A program made the translations under genes and the position numbers. DNA of 64,000 bases from Paenibacillus periandrae (GTDB lineage Bacteria > Bacillota > Bacilli > Paenibacillales > NBRC-103111): NCBI RefSeq assembly GCF_022458865.1, contig NZ_JAJNMU010000008.1:277399-341398 (forward strand), read 5' to 3'. The notes under the pieces are model-generated. The model was not told the DNA's origin. It did not search any database and saw only the letters and a list, made by a program, of their open reading frames with translations. Below, one piece after another: positions 37,485 to 46,096 of this stretch. Positions within the stretch are counted from its first letter, which is position 1, and each line of letters starts with the position of its first letter.

Positions 37485-38975
37485 ATGACGAACGAACAGC
37501 AAGCATTACAAGCACTAACCCATTTGACGGGGCATGACAAAGAGCATTTTTGCATGAATGAGGATCACGGTTCTGCTGGTATCATTTACCGCGAAAAAGA
37601 AGGTACGGTATATTTTGTCGTTACCGATGCGCAGTTTGCAGCGTATGAGCCGGGGGAAGTATCCAAAGTGAAGGTCCTCGGATCGCATCTCGGTCTGACC
37701 GCGTTCAGCGAGCTCGAAGAAGGCATCTCCGATGATGGAACGGTAGGAACGACAGATGTTCGTCCGGAAGACCTTGCGATGGCATTCAAGGCTGATGGCT
37801 CGATTATCATCGTTGATGCCAATACGGATTCTGGTGACAAAGCTATTGAGATCGTACAAACTATTGGCCATCTCACGGTAATCCGAGTGTATGCTAACGC
37901 GATCCAAGACAATGGCACCTCCTATTATGGCGACATCTTTACGTCGAAACCGGATTTGCTCAAGAAGCACCCCGACTGCGTCGTTTTGGGAGGATTCTGC
38001 GTCCACGATCGCCTGACGGGCTATTCCCCGGATGACAGTGAAGACTGGTACACCACTATCGAGGAAGCAGTCGCGTATATCAATACTCAACCACAGCAGA
38101 AAACACTCCCGCTCATTGTTGTACTCGATGAGCACGGTTACTGCCGATTGCTTGGCAGCATTAAGTGTGAATCGTATGACGTTTTTGTAGACAAGGTGAA
38201 GACGACCGACAAAGCTGTCGCTCGTGACATCTTCCGTCAGCGTGGTCACGACATTCCCGAGCCTCCAGCTCCAACTGGCACCCAAGAGAAGATGACTGAT
38301 CAAGAGGTCGAGTCGCTTTGGGTCATCTTAACGGATGTTCCTTTCGATGAAGACGCGGGCTTCAAAGAGCTCCACCTTGCTCACGATTGGTATATCTTCA
38401 AGAAAGGTACCGAGCGAGAGGAAATCTGGCACTGGTTCGACAAGAATCATAGCAAAGGTGTCGCATGGCTGTTGTACGATCACGATGCGGACGCTACCAT
38501 CGAAGAACTTGTTAAATCTTATCTTCTCAGTCGCAATCCTTTGGCTGACATCGTAAAAGCTTGGCTGGGATACGACGAGTTTGGCTACAAAACTTTGTAC
38601 AAGAACAGTGTCAATGAGGAGAATGGGTCATACCTGACCACTCATGTTCTAGGCGAAGCTATTCGGGAGATGAATCTTACACTCGGCCGCAACTTTGATC
38701 CGACCCAAGAGAGCTTGCCAATCACCGCCAAGACAAAGTGGGTATGCCCAGCTGGGTGCGAGATCGACACTGTCCTGGTCTGTGGTGGCGATCTAGGAAG
38801 AGAAGGAAAACCTAACATATACTTTCAAATGACGACTAAAGGAAGCTATACCAACCTATATCAGGATGGTTCCGCCGGGGTCCCTGTTGAATGTCACGAA
38901 CATGCAGATGGAGGTTGCTGCACAGAACCTCAATGCCCCGATTGCTTAAAGTATTGTGAACAGGTAATAACTTAA
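37485..38975 (+). CDS. large hypothetical protein with cysteine-rich tail
   Basis: 496 aa, ATG behind AGAAGGAGAT. No family recognised. The body is acidic and soluble with a beta-rich first third (IIYREKEGTVYFVVTDAQFA, GSIIIVDANTDSGDKAIEIV). The C-terminus holds WVCPAGCEID, VLVCGGDLG and a cluster HEHADGGCCTEPQCPDCLKYC, a likely multi-zinc module. It lies in the block with DUF4942 and methylase-helicase genes and shares the leader style, so probably serves the same element. Confidence 0.65.
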   Translation: MTNEQQALQALTHLTGHDKEHFCMNEDHGSAGIIYREKEGTVYFVVTDAQFAAYEPGEVSKVKVLGSHLGLTAFSELEEGISDDGTVGTTDVRPEDLAMAFKADGSIIIVDANTDSGDKAIEIVQTIGHLTVIRVYANAIQDNGTSYYGDIFTSKPDLLKKHPDCVVLGGFCVHDRLTGYSPDDSEDWYTTIEEAVAYINTQPQQKTLPLIVVLDEHGYCRLLGSIKCESYDVFVDKVKTTDKAVARDIFRQRGHDIPEPPAPTGTQEKMTDQEVESLWVILTDVPFDEDAGFKELHLAHDWYIFKKGTEREEIWHWFDKNHSKGVAWLLYDHDADATIEELVKSYLLSRNPLADIVKAWLGYDEFGYKTLYKNSVNEENGSYLTTHVLGEAIREMNLTLGRNFDPTQESLPITAKTKWVCPAGCEIDTVLVCGGDLGREGKPNIYFQMTTKGSYTNLYQDGSAGVPVECHEHADGGCCTEPQCPDCLKYCEQVIT

Positions 38976-39163
38976 CAACACTACTGCATGCCCTGGCTTC
39001 AGGAAATGCCGTGCATGCACAATGACATGAAAGTCCAAGCGTTCAGTGACGAATTCGAGGTCTAACTCGGAATCTATAATTTCATTTATTAACAATCAGG
39101 AAGAAGGGGTGCTTCGGCTTGCATCTTCTTGCCATTCTACTATGAGAGAGGAGATTGAATCCC

Positions 39164-39292
39164 ATGAATCAGCAATTGACACTCGATACCTTTTTGAATA
39201 CTACTTCACCCATTAATGGCGTGATCGACAGCTATTTGATGCTTGATTTCTTAGATCGGCTCAAGGGCGACACGGCATTTATGCGCAAATAA
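39164..39292 (+). CDS. 42-aa small protein
   Basis: ATG behind GAGAGGAGAT (39147-39156). Sequence LTLDTFLNTTSPINGVIDSY, then LMLDFLDRLKGDT. A promoter-like TATAAT lies at 39075-39080 and a weak hairpin (AAGAAG/CTTCTT, 39110-39130) in the leader. A terminator-like hairpin with GGGGCTCTTTTCGTTTT follows at 39333-39365. Function unknown. Confidence 0.5.
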   Translation: MNQQLTLDTFLNTTSPINGVIDSYLMLDFLDRLKGDTAFMRK

Positions 39293-39401
39293 CATCAGGT
39301 TCAACAGAGAATATGAGAAGAAGCCTCTATCCGTCAGAGAGACGAAAAGGGGCTCTTTTCGTTTTGATCATTTCGTTGATGGTTGGGGCGGGAGAATCTG
39401 T

Positions 39402-39578
39402 TTGAAGGTAACCATAGACCGTGGTAGAATAGGGGAGTAGACCTTACTCTTTTTTATTGCTCATGGGCACGCGCCGTAATGAGATACCTGTTGCTAAACA
39501 ATAACGCTTAACAAGCGGACTGACTTTTGAACTCGCACTTTGTGCGTTCAATCAGTTTGCGTGTTGAGCGTTTTTTTG
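39402..39578 (+). promoter_or_regulatory. promoter plus strong terminator-type leader ahead of 39632
   Basis: TTGAAG (39402-39407), 17-bp spacer, TAGAAT (39425-39430). The leader folds into a stem of about 20 bp (39503-39523 with 39551-39571) continued by an inner TTGAA/TTCAA and CGCAC/GTGCG stem, then T7. The hairpin ends about 54 bp before the start codon. This is the most stable of the leader hairpins in the window. Confidence 0.65.
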
Positions 39579-39631
39579 TTTGCTCAAAAATGGTCTAACA
39601 CCAAACCCAATTCCCTTAGGAGGAAAAAATC

Positions 39632-40462
39632 ATGTCACAACTCGATCTGTTTGCTACGCTTGAGAAAATCGAAAAGGTGCAAATTGTAAATTCAAACCGT
39701 ATTGATGCAGATGATCAATTTTTTTGCGAATCCCAAGAAAAGGTGTACCGCGATACCGTGGCTTTGTTCATTTCGATAACCGAGCAACTGAAGTCGGCAG
39801 GGTCCCACTTTGTACAACGGTATAAGGACATCGGTCACTTCGAAGATCGTCTCCCGGAGATCAAGGAGGAGCATGTTTACGGCATATGCAGGTACTTTGA
39901 GAAGAAATACAATGTGACTCTGAACAAAGAGAGAATTCATTCCAAGTACAAAAAGCAGGATGTAACTGTGGACCTGGTGCTTGATGAAATCTTCGTTGAA
40001 CTGGGCGGCTATAATTTCAAAGAAAAAGCCGATAACGAGATCAAGACTGAAATGCGTCGTATCGCAACTATCCAGAACGTATTCGGTGGCAAAGTGAAAT
40101 CTAATCGGGTTACGATTGAAAAAACCGGTGCTGTTTCACACTGTTCAATCTTTCACCGCTTCTCCCTTGGAGACAACTCAACAGCTATATTCAAGGCTTT
40201 GACCCATTTTGAATGTGGGCGTGTTGAAGAGCATGAGTTGTTTGGGACTCATTATGGTCGTTATCAACACGATCGCTCAGGAGATGTAATCTTCGAAAAA
40301 CTCGATCTCGATTTAGACAAAGTCCAATCGATCAAGTTCTTCAAAAACAAAAAAGTCGAAATCGAGTTCAAATCCGGCGCAGCTGCTTTGGCATTTGCCA
40401 ACGATTACTGCGGCTATGTTGAAACTGCGAAGTCGCGTAACAGGGGGACATTAAATGCCTAA
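39632..40462 (+). CDS. DUF4942-like protein
   Basis: 276 aa, ATG behind TTAGGAGGAAAA. The C-terminal 60 residues (IKFFKNKKVEIEFKSGAAAL ... DYCGYV) match the pattern of DUF4942, a domain found in plasmid and phage proteins, often near DNA methylases. N-terminal half is helical with DLFATLEKIEKVQIVNSNR at the start. It overlaps the next small gene by 8 bp and lies 300 bp before a methylase-helicase gene, a typical partnership. Confidence 0.6.
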   Translation: MSQLDLFATLEKIEKVQIVNSNRIDADDQFFCESQEKVYRDTVALFISITEQLKSAGSHFVQRYKDIGHFEDRLPEIKEEHVYGICRYFEKKYNVTLNKERIHSKYKKQDVTVDLVLDEIFVELGGYNFKEKADNEIKTEMRRIATIQNVFGGKVKSNRVTIEKTGAVSHCSIFHRFSLGDNSTAIFKALTHFECGRVEEHELFGTHYGRYQHDRSGDVIFEKLDLDLDKVQSIKFFKNKKVEIEFKSGAAALAFANDYCGYVETAKSRNRGTLNA

Positions 40463-40640
40463 ATTCCAAGTAGACATCGACGTTCTGGTACGCGTCTCCC
40501 GCACGATTGAAGCTGATTGTCTAGATACAGAAATTCAGCAGGCGGGCCCACTCGCCGATTCGAAGGATCTCACCTTAGAAGGTGCTTCAATTTTTCCCAA
40601 ATCGGGTGAAGTCGCAAATGTAATTCCAGTCGAGGATTAA
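40455..40640 (+). CDS. 61-aa protein coupled to the DUF4942-like gene
   Basis: ATG at 40455 inside the end of the previous gene, behind AGGGGGAC. Contains VDIDVLVRVSRTIEADCLDT, an antiparallel-beta-like pattern. No family. Probably co-translated with the DUF4942-like protein. Confidence 0.6.
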   Translation: MPKFQVDIDVLVRVSRTIEADCLDTEIQQAGPLADSKDLTLEGASIFPKSGEVANVIPVED

Positions 40641-40680
40641 TAGTTCGCGTCTGGGCATTCGAGTGATTAAAAGCGACTGG

Positions 40681-40740
40681 TATAACTCACATCACGAATC
40701 AATTATTAAAGGGGGAGCGGCTTAACTGCTACCCCTTTTT
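40681..40740 (+). promoter_or_regulatory. -10 box and short terminator-type leader ahead of 40766
   Basis: TATAAC at 40681-40686 with a poor -35 (TTCGAG). AAAGGGG (40708-40714) pairs with CCCCTTT (40732-40738), with AGC/GCT inside, then TT. The hairpin stands 14 bp before the RBS AGGAGG of the methylase-helicase gene. It could also serve as the terminator of the preceding unit. Confidence 0.5.
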
Positions 40741-40765
40741 CACATACTAAGGAGGAACATTCAAA

Positions 40766-43700
40766 ATGAAATATCCAATCCCACTACAGGTTGTGCCGCA
40801 AGCGAAGCGGGCTGATCTGAACGACAAAATACTGTACTTGATCGAGAACAACCTTTGCGACCAATACAACATTTCGCCTGCAGATGTTTTCAGTGCATAT
40901 ACCGGAAATGGCGGGCTCCACGGGCTGGCTTTCGGTGATTACTGTAACTTTTTTGAGTATACTGAAGCCAAAAAAGAGCACGAGCTTGGTCAGTTCTTTT
41001 CTCCTGCTGGACTATGCAAGTTCCTTGCGGACTGCATAAAGACTAGCCCTCACGACATTGTCGGCGATCTAACGGCCGGCATGGGCAACTTCTTCAACTT
41101 CATGCCCAATGAGTTGAACTGTTATGGTAACGAGTTCGATATCAAGGCGTTTAAAGTGATGAAGCATCTATATCCGGAAGCACATCTCCGTCCCGATGAC
41201 ATCCGCCAGTACGATCCGCAGGTCACGATGGACGTGATCTTTGGCAATCCTCCGTTCAATTTGAAGTGGAGGGTCCGGTCAGGTGAATACCTCAGCCAGT
41301 TGTATTACTGCGTGAAGGCTGCGGATTTACTAAAGCCTGGTGGTATTTTGGCGCTTATCGTACCTATGAGCTTCCTCGCTGACGATTTCTCGGATGCCGG
41401 CATGATCAAAGAGATGGTTACCCGCTTCAACTTCATCTATCAAGCAGGGCTTCCACTAGATACTTTTAAAAGCGTTGGTGTGGAGCACTATGCGACGAAA
41501 ATCATGTTATGGCAGAAGAAGAGTAAGCACATTCCTGAAGGGAAGAGCTACTCTACGGAAGTCGAGTCGCTGAGCGATCTGACCGCCGCGATAGCCGATC
41601 GGATCTATGCTCAGTATGTGAAGCCTGTCGTGCACCTGAAGGAACAAGTAAAGCATAAGCTGTTTTTCGAAAACCTTCAAGGTAACCGGGAGGAAGAGGT
41701 ATACCAATTCAAGGTTCGTAAGCTCCTCTTCGATATTAAGCGAAATCCGAAGCTAAACACGCAGTATGGACGCTGCCGCGACTATGTTGACCAATATTAC
41801 ACGCAAAAGAAGCCCGAGGAGATGAAGTTCGAGGAGTGGGAGAATATCCGTATCACCAAAGAAAAGGTGATTGATCATCTGGAATCCATTCTGAAGAAGC
41901 AACATGTCCAGGAGCGGGACCTCATACGCCTTGTTAAGACGAATTATGGGCTTCGTCTAAAGGGATACTCGGAGAAGAACGAGCAGTATCTCTCGCGCCT
42001 TAATGGCCGTGTGATGAGCTTTAACGAGATGGTCTTACAGGACGATTACCCATTTGAGGACAAAACGTACTATGCGCTAATGCAGAAAAAGAAGCGCGAT
42101 TTCGAACTCCAGTCCTTACCTTTTCAGGAGATGGAGGAGCAAGCGTCCCTATCGAAGTTTTTGGACGATCTTGTGATCCGTAATCTGGAGTGGGATACGG
42201 AAATTCAGCTGAACGGGAAGCAGAAGTCGGACTCGAACAAAATCCTTCAGAAGAGATATGGGTTCCTTCAATGGGGACAGGGCTCCGGGAAGACAGTAGC
42301 CGGGTTCGCGAACTTCCTATACCGCATGAAAACGACCGGCATCCGCAATACGTTTGTCGTCGGTCCCGCGATCGCGATCTACAATACGTGGGAAGTGATG
42401 CTGTCAGAGTGCAGAGTGGACTTCATCCGTATTTCTAATCTGGAGGACATCAGTCGCATTCAGAGAGGGCAGGTCGTTCTGATCACGACGGAGATGCTGA
42501 TTAAGTATCAACGTCACATCAAACGATACGTCCAGATACAATCGCAGAAGGTTCTCCTATTGTTTGATGAGGCGGACGTCATTTCCAATCCCGCTTCGAA
42601 ACGTGCGAAGGCAGCGAAGAATTGCTTCCGTAAGGCCAAGTTCAAGACCCTGATGACTGGAACAATGACCAGGAATTCCATTGTGGAGGCCTTCAGTCAA
42701 CTGGAGCTGCTCTATAACAACAGCATCAACATGCTCAGCGAGTGCGAGTACGTTTGTTCGAGGAACAAAAAGAATCCCGAGGATCTTGAGCACGTCCATA
42801 ATGAGTACCACATGCGTCCAATCCCGGCATATATGGCTGGCCATCGCCTCTTCAGCGCTTCCCATATCCCAGAGAAGATTACCGTCTTTGGAGTGGGGCA
42901 GCATACACAGGATATCTTTAATGGGGATGTGCTAAGAAGACTGGTCGATAAAACTGTAATCACACGGACGTTTGATGAAATTGTAGGTCGTAGAATCTAC
43001 GAGATATATCAAACGACTTGCCGGTTCCACGAGGATGAGCGGGAGCTTTACCGGAAGGTTATTGAGGAGTTTTACGATATGAAGTACCTATTCACATCGA
43101 CAGGCAACTTGAGAAAGGATCGTATGCTTGAGATCCTGAATCAGTTGATGCTGATGCTGAAGGTATGCAGTATCCCTCACACCTTTAAGGAATACGGTAG
43201 CCTGCGTTTCCCATCGAAGTTCGACAAAGTGTTCGATTTGTTGAAGCGATGGGATGGGAAGCAGGTGGCTATCGGTGTTCGCCACAAGGAAGCGGTTGCC
43301 GCCTACGCGGAGGCTATTCGCCTTAACTTCCCGGATCGTCCACTGTTCGTCATTACTGGGGACCGAGTATCGGTTCAAAAGCGGAAGATGATCGTGAAAG
43401 AGCTGCAGAAGCATCCGGACGCCATCCTGCTATCGACGCAACAAAGTCTGAGCAGCAGCATGAACATCGGGTTTATCGACAAGGTGATCATTGCAGAACT
43501 CAGCTGGAATGACGCTTCAATGTCCCAGTATTACTTCCGCTTCATTCGCTTTAATAGCGTTAATGACAAGGAAGTGCATTTCGTAACCTATGAGTCGAGC
43601 ATCGAGAGCAATCTCCTCGGCCTCATCCTCGCCAAAGAGCGACTGAATCTGTTTATGAAGAATCAGGAACTTGATGACGATGAACTGTACGATAAATACG

Positions 43701-43795
43701 GCGTACACTTCAATCTCCTCGACCAGCTCATGGTTAAAGAGCGAGATAATGATGGCAACGTCTCCATACGTTGGGGTCAGCAAATGATCGTCTAA
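40766..43795 (+). CDS. N6-adenine DNA methyltransferase / SNF2-type helicase fusion
   Basis: 1009 aa, ATG behind AAGGAGG. Methylase half: SAM motif D101-L-T-A-G-M-G107, target motif N161-P-P-F164. Helicase half: Walker A GQGSGKT at 504-510, DEAD at 601-604, motif III MTGT in TLMTGTMTRN, motif VI-like SQYYFRFIRF near residue 920. The order methylase then helicase recalls phage DarB-like antirestriction proteins and mobile-element polyvalent proteins. No nuclease domain is seen, so modification with translocation is likely rather than restriction. GC and codon use differ from the AT-rich flanks, a sign of transfer. Confidence 0.82.
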   Translation: MKYPIPLQVVPQAKRADLNDKILYLIENNLCDQYNISPADVFSAYTGNGGLHGLAFGDYCNFFEYTEAKKEHELGQFFSPAGLCKFLADCIKTSPHDIVGDLTAGMGNFFNFMPNELNCYGNEFDIKAFKVMKHLYPEAHLRPDDIRQYDPQVTMDVIFGNPPFNLKWRVRSGEYLSQLYYCVKAADLLKPGGILALIVPMSFLADDFSDAGMIKEMVTRFNFIYQAGLPLDTFKSVGVEHYATKIMLWQKKSKHIPEGKSYSTEVESLSDLTAAIADRIYAQYVKPVVHLKEQVKHKLFFENLQGNREEEVYQFKVRKLLFDIKRNPKLNTQYGRCRDYVDQYYTQKKPEEMKFEEWENIRITKEKVIDHLESILKKQHVQERDLIRLVKTNYGLRLKGYSEKNEQYLSRLNGRVMSFNEMVLQDDYPFEDKTYYALMQKKKRDFELQSLPFQEMEEQASLSKFLDDLVIRNLEWDTEIQLNGKQKSDSNKILQKRYGFLQWGQGSGKTVAGFANFLYRMKTTGIRNTFVVGPAIAIYNTWEVMLSECRVDFIRISNLEDISRIQRGQVVLITTEMLIKYQRHIKRYVQIQSQKVLLLFDEADVISNPASKRAKAAKNCFRKAKFKTLMTGTMTRNSIVEAFSQLELLYNNSINMLSECEYVCSRNKKNPEDLEHVHNEYHMRPIPAYMAGHRLFSASHIPEKITVFGVGQHTQDIFNGDVLRRLVDKTVITRTFDEIVGRRIYEIYQTTCRFHEDERELYRKVIEEFYDMKYLFTSTGNLRKDRMLEILNQLMLMLKVCSIPHTFKEYGSLRFPSKFDKVFDLLKRWDGKQVAIGVRHKEAVAAYAEAIRLNFPDRPLFVITGDRVSVQKRKMIVKELQKHPDAILLSTQQSLSSSMNIGFIDKVIIAELSWNDASMSQYYFRFIRFNSVNDKEVHFVTYESSIESNLLGLILAKERLNLFMKNQELDDDELYDKYGVHFNLLDQLMVKERDNDGNVSIRWGQQMIV

Positions 43796-44013
43796 ATAAT
43801 TTCAAATATTATCGAATACCCGTATGCATGAAGCGATCACTGAGTGCTTATGCAAGCTAGCTTTTAAACTAATCCAAGAGTGTTTGATGACGATAGCTTT
43901 TAACACTTTCAAATCACACATCGTTTGGGTTAAATCGTTCTCTGATCGGATTATGAAATGACGCGATTTCTTGAATTCATTTTATGTTATAATTTAAGGG
44001 AGGATTCTATCAA

Positions 44014-44547
44014 ATGAGCCGACATGACATTGGAATCGTAATTGACGCATTAACCCCATGTTTAATACATCGGGAATCAGGCGAAGAATATAAGACAGTC
44101 GTTGAACCACTAAGCAAGTCGGATCTACAGATGCTGACTAAAGCGCATGATTGGGTAAACTTCGATTGGAACATGGAATATACTGCAGCTAATCGTCAGG
44201 TGTTCAAGCTGATGGTTGTCGGGTCTGACGTTATCCAAGGACTCATCAGCTTTGAGGTCGCTCAAGGGTACATTGACGTATATCTTGTGGAAAGTGCCCC
44301 GTGGAATGTTGGTTCTGCTACCAAAGAGTTTGTTGGGGTAGGCGCTCATTTATTCGCAATCGCCTGCAAGCATAGTTTCGAGTTAGGATTTGATGGTGTC
44401 ATTGCATTCACATCAAAAACTAATTTGATCGACCATTATAAAGACACATTAGGTGCAATAAGAATCGGCGGTCATTTGATGACCATTGAGGCAAGTGAAG
44501 CACTTAAACTTGTTGAATGTTATTTTGGAAAGGGTGACACCAAATGA
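44014..44547 (+). CDS. GNAT-fold-like protein
   Basis: 177 aa, ATG behind AAGGGAGGA; TATAAT at 43988-43993 is a likely -10. The centre and C-terminus (GLISFEVAQGYIDVYLVESA, VGAHLFAIACKHSFELGFDG, DHYKDTLGA) follow the strand-helix-strand order of GNAT acetyltransferases, though the acetyl-CoA P-loop (Q/RxxGxG/A) is degenerate. It overlaps the next gene by four bases (ATGA). May be a toxin-like or resistance-type acetyltransferase; uncertain. Confidence 0.6.
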   Translation: MSRHDIGIVIDALTPCLIHRESGEEYKTVVEPLSKSDLQMLTKAHDWVNFDWNMEYTAANRQVFKLMVVGSDVIQGLISFEVAQGYIDVYLVESAPWNVGSATKEFVGVGAHLFAIACKHSFELGFDGVIAFTSKTNLIDHYKDTLGAIRIGGHLMTIEASEALKLVECYFGKGDTK

Positions 44548-44717
44548 TCGGTAAAAGTGAAGAGATCGTGGATGCATATGAAAAATTGGCCGAAGCGGGT
44601 AATGGTGTTCTTGCAATCCATCCACATAACGAAGAAGAATGTAAAGAACGTGATCGTCTCATGCAGGAGTACTTGCGCAAGCGCACCCCGGATAAACCCG
44701 AGTCGATTCGCAAGTAG
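44544..44717 (+). CDS. 57-aa partner of the GNAT-like gene
   Basis: ATG overlaps the stop of the GNAT-like gene (ATGA), RBS AAAGGGTGA. Charged, helical: EEIVDAYEKLAEAGNGVLAI, then NEEECKERDRLMQEYLRK. The pairing of an acetyltransferase-like protein with a tiny charged protein resembles a toxin-antitoxin layout, but the order and identity are unproven. Confidence 0.65.
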   Translation: MIGKSEEIVDAYEKLAEAGNGVLAIHPHNEEECKERDRLMQEYLRKRTPDKPESIRK

Positions 44718-44728
44718 AAGAGAACAAA

Positions 44729-44758
44729 AAGCGAGCCCAAAGGGAGCTCGCTTTTTTT
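44729..44758 (+). terminator. terminator of the GNAT-like pair
   Basis: AAGCGAGC / GCTCGCTT stem with a 9-nt loop and T7, 12 bp after the stop codon. The following 44759-45225 has no gene, only a further hairpin-like GAGGGGCTTGC ... GCAACTCCTC followed by TTTTG near 45030-45060. Confidence 0.8.
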
Positions 44759-45225
44759 GTTACTGTGCTGCAATGCTCACTTTCCCTTGAACGCACGATT
44801 TATTAATCTATTTGGACAGAACGAAGGCGGTTACGAATACGTTCCAGAAACCTGCAAGGGTAGTCTGGTACATACCCGCTGTAAGAGGATAAGAACATAT
44901 ATGCATTAGAAACTATGAGGGGAATATTGATTGTTTCAATTGTCAGTAATGATCGGAGTAACCAAGTGAAATTTCGGATGCCGAAAGTTATGAGCTGCAT
45001 CTATTTTTAAACTAATGGCCAATATAGTTGAGGGGCTTGCTTCGCGGCAACTCCTCTTTTGTTTAATAAAGTAACGGTTGTTTCTAGAAACTACTGAATT
45101 TGAATGGATAAACAACTACTTTCATCAGAAGGACTAAATAAGCTAATAAAGTGAACTGTTTCTCGAATGTAAATCCCCCGTGTTATGCTTACTGGTGTAT
45201 ATTTACATGAGAGCGGGTTATTTTT

Positions 45226-45732
45226 ATGAGATGGTCAATAAAAAATTACAGTGACGCGGGCAAGATAAAGGCAATTTTGAAACATACTCATTTTCTTGGA
45301 ATTTTATTTATTGTTCTATCTATTTTTTTAAATAATCTCATAGGAGATAAAATTTATAAATATATTGTTGACATTGGTATATATTTAACTATATTACCAA
45401 TAATATTGGTGATATTTTTAAGATCATCACGATTGGTAAAAGTATTATTGATAATGGCAACACTAACCTTTCTATTGGCAAGATTATTGTCACATTATGA
45501 TTTACCTCTAGTAGTCATAGTAACACTTTATACCATTAGCTCAGTTTGTATAGGTACTGCACCCTGCATATTCTTTGCACAATTAATCAAAATAAAAGAG
45601 GATGTAGAAGAGCAAAAAATCACAGAAACAGAAACCAGTAAGGGATGTCTCTTTTTTATTATTTCAATAACCGTTATTCTTTGTCTCATTTATTTTGCCA
45701 TATTGTATTACTTCACTCCAGACAAATTCTAG
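45226..45732 (+). CDS. integral membrane protein, four to five TM
   Basis: 168 aa, ATG with GAGCGGG upstream. Hydrophobic helices at about residues 20-36, 42-66, 72-90, 98-118 and 140-160, short cytosolic loop KIKEDVEEQKITETETSKG. No family recognised. Confidence 0.6.
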   Translation: MRWSIKNYSDAGKIKAILKHTHFLGILFIVLSIFLNNLIGDKIYKYIVDIGIYLTILPIILVIFLRSSRLVKVLLIMATLTFLLARLLSHYDLPLVVIVTLYTISSVCIGTAPCIFFAQLIKIKEDVEEQKITETETSKGCLFFIISITVILCLIYFAILYYFTPDKF

Positions 45733-45881
45733 GAAAACCAATCAGCCATAGAGCTTACCCATGTGACCTAAGGATGCATCGAACTAATCCAACCTACTGT
45801 AGTTATCGATTCTCTGGCGTTAACTTAGGACCCATTGGAACTACCTTGAATTATTTTCCGAAGATCACCCTACATAACTGC

Positions 45882-45950
45882 CGCTATATAGATTGAAAAA
45901 AGGAGTTTCTTTCTCGGACACTCCTTTTTCAATCTATATAGCGTTTTTTT
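45882..45950 (+). terminator. long terminator hairpin
   Basis: CGCTATATAGATTGAAAAA pairs with TTTTTCAATCTATATAGCG, extended by GGAGT/ACTCC, about 24 bp with one bulged A, then T7. The half-site TTTCAATCTATATAG reappears at 63867-63881. No gene lies between this and 46096. Confidence 0.8.
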
Positions 45951-46096
45951 CTTCCAGAATTTTCAAGATGCGATCAAGCCTACAACTTTCTCGATGTGTT
46001 TAATTGATGCTGCCGGTTCAGACTTTTTATTTGAGCACTGGAGAAATCTGTTACAATAAGAGATAAAGTGATACTTAATGTTTCATGGAGGGTATG

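Noticed and set aside
37515..38303. 262-codon minus-strand frame
   Set aside because: Antisense shadow of the 496-aa gene, no RBS and no coherent domain.
43088..43414. 108-codon minus-strand frame within the methylase-helicase gene
   Set aside because: Shadow of the helicase domain; no start signal.
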